In this document: piece by piece, positions 35,055 to 47,994 of the stretch
How the letters are laid out: every line of letters begins with the position of its first letter
Numbering within the stretch: position 1 is the stretch's first letter
Notes under the pieces: generated by a model
What the model was told of the DNA's origin: nothing
Database searches by the model: none
The model's input: only the letters and a program-made list of their open reading frames with translations
Translations under genes and position numbers: made by a program
Assembly: GCF_028368935.1 (NCBI RefSeq)
Contig: NZ_JAQNDK010000004.1
Span: 1,178,001-1,242,000 of the forward strand
Direction of reading: 5' to 3'
DNA: 64,000 nucleotides
Source of the DNA: Sorangium aterium
GTDB taxonomy: Bacteria > Myxococcota_A > Polyangia > Polyangiales > Polyangiaceae

Positions 35055-36878
35055 CTACGTTTCCCTCCTCGCCACCATCTCCCTGAGCTCATCGCCGCTC
35101 AGGGTCTCGACCTCGTAGAGCCGGGCGGCGACGCGCTCGAGCGTCGGCCGGTGCCCCTGGATCAACGCGCGCGCCCGCGCCTCCGCGTCCGCGAGGATGC
35201 GCGCGACCTCCGCGTCGATCGCGCGCGCGGTCGCGTCGCTGCACTCGCGCGGCCCTGCGCCGGACGGCATCGCGCCCTGCGCTTCGCCGAGGAACGACAG
35301 CGGCCGGCGCGGATCGAGCGCCGAGAGGCCGACCCCCTGGCCCATCCCGAGCTCGCGGACCATGCGACGCGCGAGCTCGGTCGCGTTGAGCAGATCGTCC
35401 TGCGCGCCGGTCGACAGGTCTCCGACGGCCTCCTCCTCGGCGACGCGCCCGCCCAGCAGCACGACCAGCCGATCGAGGATCTCCTGTCGGCTCCACAGGT
35501 AACGATCCTCGCGCGGCTGCTGGATCGTGTACCCGAGCGCGCCCGGCCCCCGCGGCACGATGGACACCTTGCGCACAGGATCCTGCGTCGGCAGCAGCGA
35601 GGCCGTCAGCGCGTGCCCCACCTCGTGGTAGGCGACGACGAGCTTCTCGCGCGCTCCGAGCCGCCTGCCACGGCGCTCTAGCCCCGCGAGCCCGCGCTCG
35701 ATCGCCGCCTCCAGGTCGCTGTGTCCCACCGCCGCCGCGCCGCGTCGCGCCGCGAGCAGCGCCGCCTCATTGACGATGTTCGCGAGGTCGGCGCCGACGA
35801 GCCCCGCTGTCTGCGCGGCCACGGCGTCGAGATCCGCGCAGGGATCGAGCGCCACCTTCTTCGCGTGCACCGCGAGGATCTCCTTCCGTTCGGCGAGGTC
35901 GGGCCGGTCGATGTGCACCCGGCGGTCGAACCGCCCTGGCCTGAGGAGCGCCGGATCGAGGATCTCGGCGCGGTTCGTCGCGGCGATCACGACCATGGCC
36001 GTGTGCGCGTCGAACCCATCCATCTCGGTCAGGAGCTGGTTGAGCGTCTGCTCCCGCTCGTCGTGTCCGCCGACGGAGCCGCCGAGGCCGCGCACCTTGC
36101 CGACCGCATCGAGCTCGTCGATGAACACGATGCAGTGCCCCTTCTCGCGTGCCTGGGAGAAGAGGTCGCGCACGCGCGCGGCGCCGACGCCGACGAACAT
36201 TTCGACGAACTCCGACCCGCTCGCGCTGAAGAAGGGGACGCTCGCCTCTCCCGCGATCGCCCGAGCGAGCAACGTCTTGCCCGTGCCGGGCGGCCCCACG
36301 AGGAGCACCCCTCTGGGCATCCGCCCGCCGAGCTTCTCGTAGCGCTCGGGCGCCTTGAGGAAGTCGACGATCTCGCCGAGCTCCGTCTTCGCCTCGGCGT
36401 TGCCGGCGACATCGCGGAACGTCGCGATCGCGCCCCGCTCCTCGTAGAGCCGCGCCTTGTGCTTGCCGAAGGCGGTCGCGGCGCCCGAGATGGTCCCTGC
36501 CGTCGCCGCGCGGCGCGACGCGAGGTGGCCCATCGCGACCAGACCGGCGAGCGGCAGCAGCAGCCAGAGGTACGGCGGCAACCCCAGCTCGTCCGCGACG
36601 CGCGTGTACGGGATCCGTCGCCGGTCGAGATCGGCGAGCAGATCCTTCTCGGTCTGCTCGATGCGCCCCGTGCGGTAGCTCTGCGGCGCGCGCGCGCTCA
36701 GGCCGGGCACCGCGCGCCCGATGTACACGTCGTCCCGGATCTCGATCTCGGCGAGCTCTCCGCTCTCCGCGAGCGAGCGGAAGCGCGCGTACGGGATCCG
36801 GCCGTCGGACGCCGCCATCACCTGAAGCAGCAACGCCGAGCCGAGCACCAGGACGAGAACAATCCAGAGCGACCGCAT
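35055..36878 (-). CDS. ftsH: ATP-dependent zinc metalloprotease FtsH
   Basis: 607 residues. An N-terminal membrane helix (residues 4-22), a small periplasmic domain, and a second helix (about 102-118) anchor it. The AAA module has Walker A GPPGTGKT (195-202), Walker [11 protein letters not shown] and the second region of homology [11 protein letters not shown]. The protease domain has zinc ligands HEVGH (418-422), with the third acidic ligand in [16 protein letters not shown]. It is a membrane-bound quality-control protease. Upstream, GGAGGCGGGAGC provides the ribosome binding site. Confidence 0.96.
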   Translation of the reverse strand: MRSLWIVLVLVLGSALLLQVMAASDGRIPYARFRSLAESGELAEIEIRDDVYIGRAVPGLSARAPQSYRTGRIEQTEKDLLADLDRRRIPYTRVADELGLPPYLWLLLPLAGLVAMGHLASRRAATAGTISGAATAFGKHKARLYEERGAIATFRDVAGNAEAKTELGEIVDFLKAPERYEKLGGRMPRGVLLVGPPGTGKTLLARAIAGEASVPFFSASGSEFVEMFVGVGAARVRDLFSQAREKGHCIVFIDELDAVGKVRGLGGSVGGHDEREQTLNQLLTEMDGFDAHTAMVVIAATNRAEILDPALLRPGRFDRRVHIDRPDLAERKEILAVHAKKVALDPCADLDAVAAQTAGLVGADLANIVNEAALLAARRGAAAVGHSDLEAAIERGLAGLERRGRRLGAREKLVVAYHEVGHALTASLLPTQDPVRKVSIVPRGPGALGYTIQQPREDRYLWSRQEILDRLVVLLGGRVAEEEAVGDLSTGAQDDLLNATELARRMVRELGMGQGVGLSALDPRRPLSFLGEAQGAMPSGAGPRECSDATARAIDAEVARILADAEARARALIQGHRPTLERVAARLYEVETLSGDELREMVARRET

Positions 36879-37080
36879 GCTCCCGCCTCCGCACGGACAG
36901 GCGACATGGTCGGTGAGGCCGACCTGTCGTCACGGTGCGCCCTGCACGGAGCCTGCCAAGGCGGCCCGTGCACCTTCGCGGCAAGCGCGGCAGGCCGAGG
37001 GGTCGCTCGATCCGCCGCGCAGCGCCGAGCGCGCCCGGCGCGGCATGGACGCCCGGCGCGAGCCGATCAACCCTCGCTGC

Positions 37081-37599
37081 ATGGGGAGAGCTCTTTTCTT
37101 GATCATGGTCACGGGTCTGCTGTCGACGTCGCTGCTCGGGTGCGGAGGGGCCTCGCCGCCTCCGATCGAGCAGCCCGAGCCCGCGCGCCCGGAGGAGCCG
37201 TCGCCGACGGCCGAGCCCACGAACGATGCCGCCCAGGGCGCCGCGGCGCGGGAGGCAGACGCCCCGCCCGACGCGCCGGCGCCGCCGCGTCGCGACGACT
37301 CGGTGCCCGACGACTATGCGCTGATGCATGGCGACTGCGTGGAGCTCGGCAAGCGGCTCACGGTGCTCACGCGCTCGGATCAGGTCGCGGCGCTCAGCGC
37401 CAAGCTCACGGCGGAGCAGCGGGGCGAGACCGAGAAGAAGATCGACGCCGTCGCGGCCACGCTGGGGGAGCAGTACGCGCGGTCGTGCGAGCAGAACGTC
37501 GGCAAGAGCGTGGATCCGAGGTCGCTCAAGTGCGCGTTCGACGCGCGGACCGTCAGGGCGTTCGAGGCCTGCCTCAACGCCTCGCCGCCGGGCCAATGA
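37081..37599 (+). CDS. Small lipoprotein of unknown function
   Basis: 172 residues from ATG 37081. The signal MGRALFLIMVTGLLSTSLLGCGG ends in lipobox LLGC. A Pro/Glu/Ala-rich linker (about residues 25-75) precedes a helical domain with three cysteines (HGDCVELGK, RSCEQNV, LKCAF; a fourth is in EACLNA). I do not recognise the family. It is not obviously coupled to its neighbours. Confidence 0.75.
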   Translation: MGRALFLIMVTGLLSTSLLGCGGASPPPIEQPEPARPEEPSPTAEPTNDAAQGAAAREADAPPDAPAPPRRDDSVPDDYALMHGDCVELGKRLTVLTRSDQVAALSAKLTAEQRGETEKKIDAVAATLGEQYARSCEQNVGKSVDPRSLKCAFDARTVRAFEACLNASPPGQ

Positions 37600-37664
37600 C
37601 GCCTCGGCGATGCGGCGAGCGGCGGATGACGGCGCGCTCTGTGGAGATATACTGGCCGTCACCC

Positions 37665-37907
37665 ATGGACGCTTCGCTCCTCGATGACCCCTGGATCGCC
37701 GCTCAGGTCGACGCCGCCGTGGCGCCCTACGTGGGGCGCCTGCCCGCGCACGAGATCGCGTGGATGCGCGAGCAGCTCGCGGAGGTGCTCCTGCACGACG
37801 AGGAGGCGAGCCGCCTCCTGCGGCGCGCGCATCCGCGCGAGGTCGACGAGAGCGGCGAGCGGGCGTTCGGGGTGCTCGGCGCAGCGGGGCGCGCCAAGGC
37901 GGGATAG
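37665..37907 (+). CDS. 80-residue hypothetical protein coupled to a sigma factor gene
   Basis: A small acidic, helical protein (MDASLLDDPWIAAQVDAAV...) with no signal or membrane helix. An alternative ATG at 37626 would add 13 residues. Its stop (37905-37907) is two bases before the GTG start of the sigma factor gene, so translation is probably coupled. The size and position suggest a partner or regulator of that sigma factor, but no anti-sigma motif is recognisable. Confidence 0.65.
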   Translation: MDASLLDDPWIAAQVDAAVAPYVGRLPAHEIAWMREQLAEVLLHDEEASRLLRRAHPREVDESGERAFGVLGAAGRAKAG

Positions 37908-37909
37908 CG

Positions 37910-38578
37910 GTGCGCACTCCGGAAGACCGGCTGCTCGCCGAGGGGCTCGACCTGCTTCAGCTGGTCGCGAAGCGCATCGCGCGCCGTCTGGGCCGCCGCA
38001 TCCCGGTGGAGGACCTCGTCGCGCTGGGGCACCCGGCGCTGCTCGAGATCGTGCGGACCCACGATCCGAGCCGATCCACCTTCGAGGCCTACGCCAAGAG
38101 GAAGCTCCGGTGGGCCATCTTCGACGGCGTCCGGAGGGAGACGCGCTGGCGTTCCGCGGCCGCGCGGGCCAGCGCGCTCGCTGCGTCGGCGCGCTTCGCC
38201 GAGGGGCGCGGGGCGGAGGACGACGCCGACGCGCCTGCCACGCAGGAGGCCTACGCCGCGCGGCTCGGCGATCTGCTCGCAGGCCACGCGGCCGCGATGG
38301 CGCTCGGCCTGCTCTCGAGCCACGGGGACGTCGCCGCAGTCCCCGACGCCGCGGACGACCCGGAGGAGCGCGCCTCTCGCGCCGAGCTCGCGCAGGCCGT
38401 GCGTCACGCCGTGAGCGAGCTCCCGGAGCGCGAGCGCGCCCTCGTGGAGCGCCACTACTTCGACGACGAGCGCTTCGATCAGATCGCGCAGGATCTCGGG
38501 ATCAGCAAGAGCTGGGCGAGCCGGTTGCACAGCCAGGCCATCGAGCGCCTGGGCGAGCTGCTCCGCACAGCGCGCTGA
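37910..38578 (+). CDS. Sigma-70 family RNA polymerase sigma factor, FliA/WhiG-like
   Basis: 222 residues from GTG 37910. Region 2 is seen around LVALGHPALLEIVRTHDPSRSTFEAYAKRKLRWAIFDGVRRE, close to FliA-type factors. Region 4, with its helix-turn-helix, is LVERHYFDDERFDQIAQDLGISKSWASRLHSQAIERL. The middle, where region 3 should be, is Ala-rich and diverged. It directs transcription of an unknown regulon; no flagellar genes are nearby, so a flagellar role is not supported. Confidence 0.87.
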   Translation: MRTPEDRLLAEGLDLLQLVAKRIARRLGRRIPVEDLVALGHPALLEIVRTHDPSRSTFEAYAKRKLRWAIFDGVRRETRWRSAAARASALAASARFAEGRGAEDDADAPATQEAYAARLGDLLAGHAAAMALGLLSSHGDVAAVPDAADDPEERASRAELAQAVRHAVSELPERERALVERHYFDDERFDQIAQDLGISKSWASRLHSQAIERLGELLRTAR

Positions 38579-38606
38579 GGCGCGGGCGCTCGCTGGCGGA
38601 TGCCGG

Positions 38607-39026
38607 TCAGCGCTGCCGGCTCTGCAACGAGCGGAGATACGGGGCCCGCTCCTCGTCGCTGACCGGCTCGTTGCTGATCACCCGGTGGTCGCGCGGCAGG
38701 AAATACACGAGCCGGACCGTCATGTGGTCCTTCGCGACGGTCAGCTTCCCCCTGCGACGGAGCTCCGCGGCCTCCTGGAAGCTCTGCGCCTTCGGATCGT
38801 AGGCGATCATGTGCAGATCTGACCCGAACGGCGCGGGCAGCTCTTCCACCTCGACGATCTTGTAGATGCGGAGCCCTCCGCTCTGCTCGGCGGCCGCGAC
38901 CACGGCGCCGATCACCAGATCCTTGCCCGTCGGATCGGAGGTCTCGGGCACCGGGGGGGTGCGGTCACATGCAGGCGCGAGCGTCAGGATGCCGGCGCAC
39001 ACGGCGGCGAGCGCGATCGACCTCAT
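38607..39026 (-). CDS. Small lipoprotein of unknown function
   Basis: 139 residues starting MRSIALAAVCAGILTLAPAC, a lipoprotein signal with lipobox APAC. The mature domain of about 120 residues has mixed strands and helices (LRIYKIVEVEELPAPFGSDL, AKDHMTVRLVYFLPRDHRV). No known domain is recognised. It converges with the sigma factor gene, 28 bases apart. Confidence 0.75.
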   Translation of the reverse strand: MRSIALAAVCAGILTLAPACDRTPPVPETSDPTGKDLVIGAVVAAAEQSGGLRIYKIVEVEELPAPFGSDLHMIAYDPKAQSFQEAAELRRRGKLTVAKDHMTVRLVYFLPRDHRVISNEPVSDEERAPYLRSLQSRQR

Positions 39027-39225
39027 GGGCGCTGAATAACATCGATGCCACCCGGCGCAAGCGGCGGTCGCGCGGGTCGCCCGCGTTACGCGGGGCCCTG
39101 CACGCCGGGCGGGGGTCGCGGGCGTTGGTTGCGCGTTGCGACGTCGTCCGCCGCCTCGCGGCTGTGTCGTGGTAGACGGCGCGCTCGACACGGTGATCGG
39201 GAGCGATCCCTGGAGGAGTGCGATC

Positions 39226-39990
<765 letters not shown>

Positions 39991-40134
39991 CGCCTTCGCG
40001 CGGCCGATCGCTCCGCGGTGGGCGGGCGTTCGCGCCTCGCCTCCTCGCCCGCCAGCCCGCGCTCGCGCGGCGTCATCTTCCGCCGGTCTGACCGGCTCCA
40101 TCCCTGCCCGATCCCTCTTCCCGGAGCTCCTGCG

Positions 40135-40229
40135 GCGCTCGACTCACCGAGCGTTGCTCGGCGCGCTCGCGCGCTCGACCGGCCGAGCGCTGCTCGGCGC
40201 GATGGATCGAGCGCTTCTGGCTCGATCCA
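40135..40229. repeat. Two-copy hairpin repeat plus a third hairpin
   Basis: Copies at 40135-40165 and 40171-40201 (36-base period) each contain a hairpin: CCGAGC-GTT-GCTCGG (40147-40161) and CCGAGC-GCT-GCTCGG (40183-40197). A third hairpin has a 10-bp stem, TGGATCGAGC (40203-40212) with GCTCGATCCA (40220-40229). They may terminate or stabilise the SDR transcript. Confidence 0.7.
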
Positions 40230-40282
40230 AGGCGATTTCGGATCACGTGCCGACTCGACAATCCGCCCAGGCGACATTCCCC

Positions 40283-40317
40283 TTGACGCTTCGATATTGA
40301 AAGCTATGTTCAATATC
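40283..40317 (+). promoter_or_regulatory. bfd promoter overlapped by a 25-base inverted repeat
   Basis: TTGACG (40283-40288), 16 bases, TATGTT (40305-40310). A perfect inverted repeat, GATATTGAA (40293-40301), 7 bases, TTCAATATC (40309-40317), covers the spacer and the -10 element. A repressor bound here would block polymerase. Given the downstream bfd and bfr genes, an iron or Fe-S sensing regulator (Fur or Rrf2 type) is a reasonable guess, but the sequence is not a canonical Fur box. Confidence 0.55.
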
Positions 40318-40348
40318 AATCCCACCCGTTCCGTAGCCGGGGTTCTGC

Positions 40349-40561
40349 ATGTACGTCTGCCTCTGCATGGGCGTCTGTGATCGAGAGATTCGCGAAGCGA
40401 TGAGTGAGGGCGCCTGCTCTGTTTCGCAGGTGATGGAGTGCACGGGCGCCGGCACGCGCTGTGGCTCCTGTCGGTCGACGATCGCCGAGCTTGTCGGTGA
40501 GCGCGACGGGGCCTCGACGCCGCGCCGCCTGGTGATGGCGCCGGTCTCCAGCGCAGCTTGA
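40349..40561 (+). CDS. bfd: Bacterioferritin-associated ferredoxin
   Basis: 70 residues. Cys4, Cys6, Cys38 and Cys41 occupy the same positions as the four [2Fe-2S] ligands of E. coli Bfd (MYVCLCMG and TRCGSC). Three further cysteines (10, 23, 31) are extra. Bfd reduces the haem of bacterioferritin so that stored Fe(III) leaves as Fe(II). The bfr gene follows after 199 bases, which supports the assignment. Confidence 0.93.
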   Translation: MYVCLCMGVCDREIREAMSEGACSVSQVMECTGAGTRCGSCRSTIAELVGERDGASTPRRLVMAPVSSAA

Positions 40562-40705
40562 TTCTCCGGACTGGCCGGCAACACGCTGAACGCCTTGGTT
40601 TCCGTCGGGAGCGACGGCATCGCCGCCTATTTCCTTAGAAACTTCTTGCGCACCTCCACGGACCTTGCGCATTTGTGCGGGGCGCTGGCGCTCCAGTCAG
40701 CGTCC

Positions 40706-40726
40706 CCCCGCCCAACAGGGGCGGGG
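40706..40726. terminator. Hairpin between bfd and bfr
   Basis: CCCCGCCC (40706-40713) pairs with GGGCGGGG (40719-40726) through a 5-base loop: an 8-bp all-GC stem 34 bases before the bfr start. It could terminate bfd messages or set the ratio of the two products. There is no T tract. Confidence 0.4.
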
Positions 40727-40760
40727 CCAGCACGACAGGCATGAGCGCGAGAGGGATTCG

Positions 40761-41231
40761 ATGAAGGGTGCAAAAGACGTCGTTGATGCGTTGAACGAGG
40801 TGCTTGCAGCAGAGCTCGTCGCGATCAACCAGTATTTTCTGCACGCGAAGATGTGCTCGCACTGGGGCTTCGTCACGCTCGCTGCGCGCGGGCGCGCCGA
40901 GTCGATCGACGAGATGAAGCACGCCGATGCGATCATCGAGCGCATCCTCTTCCTGGACGGGCTGCCCAACCTGCAGCGCCTGGACACCCTGCACATCGGG
41001 CAGAGCGTGCCGGAGCAGCTCAAGAGCGACCTCGATCTCGAGTACAACGCGGTCAAGCGGCTCAACTCCTCGATCGCGCTCTGCCGCGACAGGGGCGATC
41101 GCACCAGCGAGGAGCTCCTGGCCAGGATCCTCGAGTCCGAGGAGGAGCACATCGACTGGCTCGAGACACAGATCGGGCTGATCGAGAAGCTCGGCGAGAC
41201 AGCCTACCTCGCCCAGCAGATCCGCGAGTAG
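40761..41231 (+). CDS. bfr: Bacterioferritin
   Basis: 156 residues. The haem ligand Met52 and the ferroxidase residues Glu18, Glu51, His54, Glu94, Glu127 and His130 all fall at the canonical E. coli Bfr numbers, so both haem and di-iron sites should be functional. It forms a 24-subunit shell that oxidises and stores iron. GAGGG at 40751-40755 is the ribosome binding site. It works with the upstream bfd. Confidence 0.97.
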   Translation: MKGAKDVVDALNEVLAAELVAINQYFLHAKMCSHWGFVTLAARGRAESIDEMKHADAIIERILFLDGLPNLQRLDTLHIGQSVPEQLKSDLDLEYNAVKRLNSSIALCRDRGDRTSEELLARILESEEEHIDWLETQIGLIEKLGETAYLAQQIRE

Positions 41232-41234
41232 GGG

Positions 41235-41280
41235 AGGGTGGGGGACGCCCCTCGCGCAGAGGGCATCCCTCGTGCACCCT
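41235..41280. terminator. Extended hairpin after bfr
   Basis: Outer arms AGGGTG and CACCCT (41235-41240, 41275-41280) enclose GGGACGCCCCTC and GAGGGCATCCC (41242-41253, 41259-41269) around a short loop. A likely terminator four bases after the bfr stop; no T run. Confidence 0.5.
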
Positions 41281-41442
41281 TCTGGCGGCGGAGGTCGTGC
41301 TTGACGTACGATGCTATGGACGCATGTCCAAGGCGCCGCGGACGACCGTGCTCGCGCGCTTACGCGCCAGCGCGGTACGTCGGTCGTGATCGTCGCGCCG
41401 CGCTCGTCCCCCGGAGAAGGATGAGCGCGGCGGGGGAAATCC

Positions 41443-42798
<1,356 letters not shown>

Positions 42799-43224
42799 AA
42801 CGGCGCCGAACAGCCGAGCGCCTTCCATCGCCTGCCCAGCCGGGCTCAGCAGCCCGCTCCCACGGCACACAGCGACCTCAGGCGGACCGCGCTCGATGGG
42901 TCGTGCTCCCCCGGCACCGCGCCCTGCTGCCCGTCGAGCTCAGCCTGCATTCCTCCGTTCGGGTCGTAGGGAAGCGGCCTCTCGATCGGAGCAAACCACC
43001 TGACTCAGCAGTGAATCGGGGGAGCTAGCCTACGCGAGATTGCATCTTTGCAATGATGCAGCGTCGGGATTTGCCTTAGTGCAATGAGGCGCCCGATGTA
43101 GACTGTGCTCTTCTGTTTCACTTTAGCGTCGGCAACCGCAACGCGTCGATTCGGGAACTTGGCCCGACGATTGCTAGACAGATAGGCGTATTGAATGGCG
43201 GCGATCGCCGCAGGAGGACGCTTA
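42799..43224. other. 426-base intergenic region containing a sigma-54 promoter
   Basis: No gene seen. A small hairpin TGCATC-N8-GATGCA lies at 43041-43060, in a more AT-rich stretch (43030-43200) that may hold activator sites. The sigma-54 promoter is at 43159-43175. Confidence 0.6.
43159..43175 (+). promoter_or_regulatory. Sigma-54 (-24/-12) promoter for the orphan receiver gene
   Basis: TTGGCCCGACGATTGCT matches the consensus TTGGCACG-N4-TTGCW with one mismatch. GG (43161-43162) and GC (43173-43174) have the obligatory spacing. The expected transcription start is about 43186, 39 bases before the ATG at 43225. Confidence 0.75.
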
Positions 43225-43602
43225 ATGGCCCGCATGCTGATCGTGGACGGTGAGAATTCCCAGCGTCGCGCTCTTTCGGCAGGGCTAAGCGTCGAGGGGT
43301 TCGAGGTCGTGTTCGCCGCCTCGTTCCAGGATGCGATGTTCACCCTCGGCTCGTCTCCGGTCGACGTGGCGATGATCGACCTGATGATGCCGGACCTGAA
43401 CGGCCTCGAGCTGGCGCGGCACATCCGGCATGCATTCCCGAGGGTGCGGGTCGTGCTCTCCAGCGCCTATCACCTCTCCGCGCGCCAGGTCGAGCGCGCC
43501 GACTGCGGCGCGGTGGCCTTCGTCCCCAAGCCTTATCAGGTGGGCGAGATCTGTCGCTTCCTCCGCGCCAAGACGAGCGTGCTCGCGCCCGCGTCGTGCT
43601 AG
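43225..43602 (+). CDS. Single-domain response regulator (orphan receiver)
   Basis: 125 residues; AGGAGG (43212-43217) fixes the ATG at 43225 over one at 43195. It has the receiver landmarks: phosphorylation Asp in VAMIDLMMPDLNG, Ser in VVLSSAYH and Lys in FVPKPYQ. The N-terminal acidic pair is altered to VDGEN, leaving Asp and Glu separated by Gly. There is no output domain, so it probably works by protein-protein contact or in a phosphorelay. It is driven by a sigma-54 promoter. Confidence 0.88.
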   Translation: MARMLIVDGENSQRRALSAGLSVEGFEVVFAASFQDAMFTLGSSPVDVAMIDLMMPDLNGLELARHIRHAFPRVRVVLSSAYHLSARQVERADCGAVAFVPKPYQVGEICRFLRAKTSVLAPASC

Positions 43603-43611
43603 TAGCGCGGC

Positions 43612-45899
<2,288 letters not shown>

Positions 45900-46222
45900 C
45901 CCTACATCGTCGCCATGGCCGCTTCGATGCGCACGGAGCGGGCGCAGAGGGCGCCTTCGCGCCGCGGGCGCATCGCCTGCGCTGCCGGGAGGGTTCCGGA
46001 GTACCATGGGCGGATGGTGAGCTCTCGCCTCTGGCGCCGGGACGCGCGCTCGGATCCGCGCGCATCGGGCGGCGTTCTGGCCGCGCTCGACCCGGCCGTA
46101 TGCCCGAGCCGCCGGCGCACGGGCCCGAGCCGGTCGTGTCGGTCGGACGGCCGACTTCGCGCGCGGGTCGCGTGCTTGCCCGCGCATTCCTCGTCCATTA
46201 GCCTTCGAACTCGGCCCGCGGA
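45900..46222. other. 323-base intergenic region, no supported feature
   Basis: Open frames cross it, but none shows the third-position bias or composition of a protein here. No promoter, hairpin or repeat stands out. Confidence 0.4.
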
Positions 46223-47923
46223 ATGACGCAAGACGCCAACAAGAAGCCGCTCGGACGCATCCTCCTGCAGCAGAGGGCGGTCACCCAGCCCCAGCTCGAA
46301 CAGGCGCTCCTCGATGCGCGCGCGAAGGGGGTGCCCCTCGCCACGAACCTCATCGAGAGCGGCACCGTCTCCGAGGTCGCTGCGCTGAAGGCCCTCTCCG
46401 AGCAGAGCGGCGTTCCTGGCATCGATCTCAACCAGGTCTGCATCAAGCTGAGCGACCTCTCCATCCTCCCCCGCGAGATCGCCGCCAAGCACAAGCTCCT
46501 TCCCGTGCTCGTGCGCGAGGATCGCATCCTCGTGGCCATGGCCGCGCCCGCCGACAAGAAGGTGATCGACGAGCTCGAGTTCGTGACCGGCAAGCGCGTC
46601 TTCCCGTACATCGCGCTCGCGGGCCCCCTCGTGCGGACCATCGCGGCCGCCTACGACATGAAGGAGCAGGGCGAGCCGTTCTACGTGGGCGCCAAGTGCC
46701 CGCCCGAGGTGCTGAAGCGGGCCGGGCTCGGCTCCACCACGTCGTCCGCTTCCGAGGCGCCGCCCGCGCCCCCGCCCGCCCCTGCACAGCCTGCACAGCC
46801 TGCACAGCCTGCGCCGCGCCGACCTGCGTCCGCCGTGCCCCCGGCGACGGCGGCCCAGGCCCCGGTGGCCCAGGCCCCTGCGGCGCCTGCTCCCAGCGCC
46901 GCCCCGCCGCCGCCGCGGTCCGCGCCGGAGCGCCCGCGTGACGACGCGGAGATCTCGTTCGCGGATCTCACCGACGAGCCGAGCCCGCCTGCTGCCACGT
47001 CGCCGGCCCGCCTCTCCTCGGCGGGGCCGCCGCTCGTCGTCGACGACGCCATGCGGAGGGCGGCGGCGGCCGACGAGCTCACGGACACGGATTTCGGCAC
47101 CGCAGACCGCGATCTGTCCGTCGTCGAGTCGCTCCCGGGCGCAGGCAAGGCGCCGCAGGGCGATCAGACGACGATCCTGGTCGTCGACGACGAGCCGGAG
47201 ATCCGGAAGCTGCTCCGTCGCATCTTCGAGGAGCGCGGGTACCGCGTGGAGGAGGCCGATCGCGGGCTCCTCGCGCTGCGCATGGTCAAGGAGAATCCGC
47301 CCGACGTGATGATCCTCGACGCCATGCTGCCGGAGGTGCACGGCTTCGACATCGCCCGCCGCATGAAGGGCACCCAGCGCTACGGCCACATCCCGATCAT
47401 CATGATCTCGGCCGTCTACCGCGGGTGGCGGTTCGCGGAGGACCTGAAGTCGAGCTACGGCGTCGAGGCCTACATCGAGAAGCCCTTCCGCGTCGCCGAT
47501 GTCGTCGCCGCCGTGGAGAACGCGCTCCAGGCGCGCTCGATCCGCGGCGATCAGGACCGGATCTCGGCGGAGGCGGAGCGCCTCCTCGCCGCGGGGATCG
47601 CGGCGTATCGCGCGGGCGATTTCGACAAGGCCGTGCGGCACCTGCGCGAGGGCACGGCGATCGACCCGCTCGCGTACCGGCTGCACTTCCACCTCGGCCT
47701 GCTCTACGGCAAGCAGGGGCAGCTCTACGACGCCATCCAGGAGCTGGAGACGGCGCTGCACATCAACGGCAAGCACTTCCCCGCGCTGAAGAACCTCGCC
47801 GTGCTCTATCAGAAGGCCGGGTTTCGCAACAAAGCCATCGAGACCTGGGAGCGCGCGCTGGGCGTCGCCCCCGATGACCCGACGCGGCAATCGATCAAGG
47901 AGCACTTGCTCGGGCTGCTCTGA
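46223..47923 (+). CDS. MshEN-like / receiver / TPR fusion protein
   Basis: 566 residues in three parts. Residues 8-150 resemble the GspE/MshE N-terminal (MshEN) domain, with two helical repeats (PLGRILLQQRAVTQPQLEQA and PLATNLIESGTVSEVAALKA). A Pro/Ala-rich linker (about 175-270) contains three PAQ repeats from a 9-base DNA repeat. A receiver domain (316-435) has Asp322/Asp323, phosphorylation Asp366 and Lys420. TPR helices fill 450-560. MshEN domains can bind c-di-GMP, but the usual first Arg of each motif is Pro here, so binding is doubtful. No ATPase domain follows, so it is not a secretion ATPase. The GltJ-like gene is 71 bases downstream. Confidence 0.83.
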   Translation: MTQDANKKPLGRILLQQRAVTQPQLEQALLDARAKGVPLATNLIESGTVSEVAALKALSEQSGVPGIDLNQVCIKLSDLSILPREIAAKHKLLPVLVREDRILVAMAAPADKKVIDELEFVTGKRVFPYIALAGPLVRTIAAAYDMKEQGEPFYVGAKCPPEVLKRAGLGSTTSSASEAPPAPPPAPAQPAQPAQPAPRRPASAVPPATAAQAPVAQAPAAPAPSAAPPPPRSAPERPRDDAEISFADLTDEPSPPAATSPARLSSAGPPLVVDDAMRRAAAADELTDTDFGTADRDLSVVESLPGAGKAPQGDQTTILVVDDEPEIRKLLRRIFEERGYRVEEADRGLLALRMVKENPPDVMILDAMLPEVHGFDIARRMKGTQRYGHIPIIMISAVYRGWRFAEDLKSSYGVEAYIEKPFRVADVVAAVENALQARSIRGDQDRISAEAERLLAAGIAAYRAGDFDKAVRHLREGTAIDPLAYRLHFHLGLLYGKQGQLYDAIQELETALHINGKHFPALKNLAVLYQKAGFRNKAIETWERALGVAPDDPTRQSIKEHLLGLL

Positions 47924-47994
47924 CCGCCTACCCCATGTCGTCTGGGGCCAAGCTGTCGTAGACTGCGCCATTCCACCGGCAGGCGCGTCCCTGG

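Larger units (their letters stand above)
39991..40348. other. 358-base intergenic region: hairpins after the SDR gene, then the bfd promoter
   Basis: No gene seen. The left part holds a repeated hairpin element and a longer hairpin (40135-40229). The right part turns AT-rich and carries the bfd promoter and operator (40283-40317). Both are listed separately. Confidence 0.7.

Noticed and set aside
35721-37907. 728-codon open frame on the plus strand
   Set aside because: Most of it is antisense to ftsH; only its last 80 codons (from 37665) look like a real gene.
37910-38578. Flagellar sigma factor FliA
   Set aside because: No flagellar or chemotaxis gene is nearby and region 3 is diverged; only a FliA-like family label is justified.
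45915-46226. 103-codon open frame between tgt and the MshEN-like gene
   Set aside because: Arg/Ser-rich shadow composition, no motif and overlap with the next start.
46783-46812. Three CCTGCACAG units as a CRISPR-like or regulatory repeat
   Set aside because: They encode PAQ repeats in a Pro/Ala linker of a real gene, in frame.
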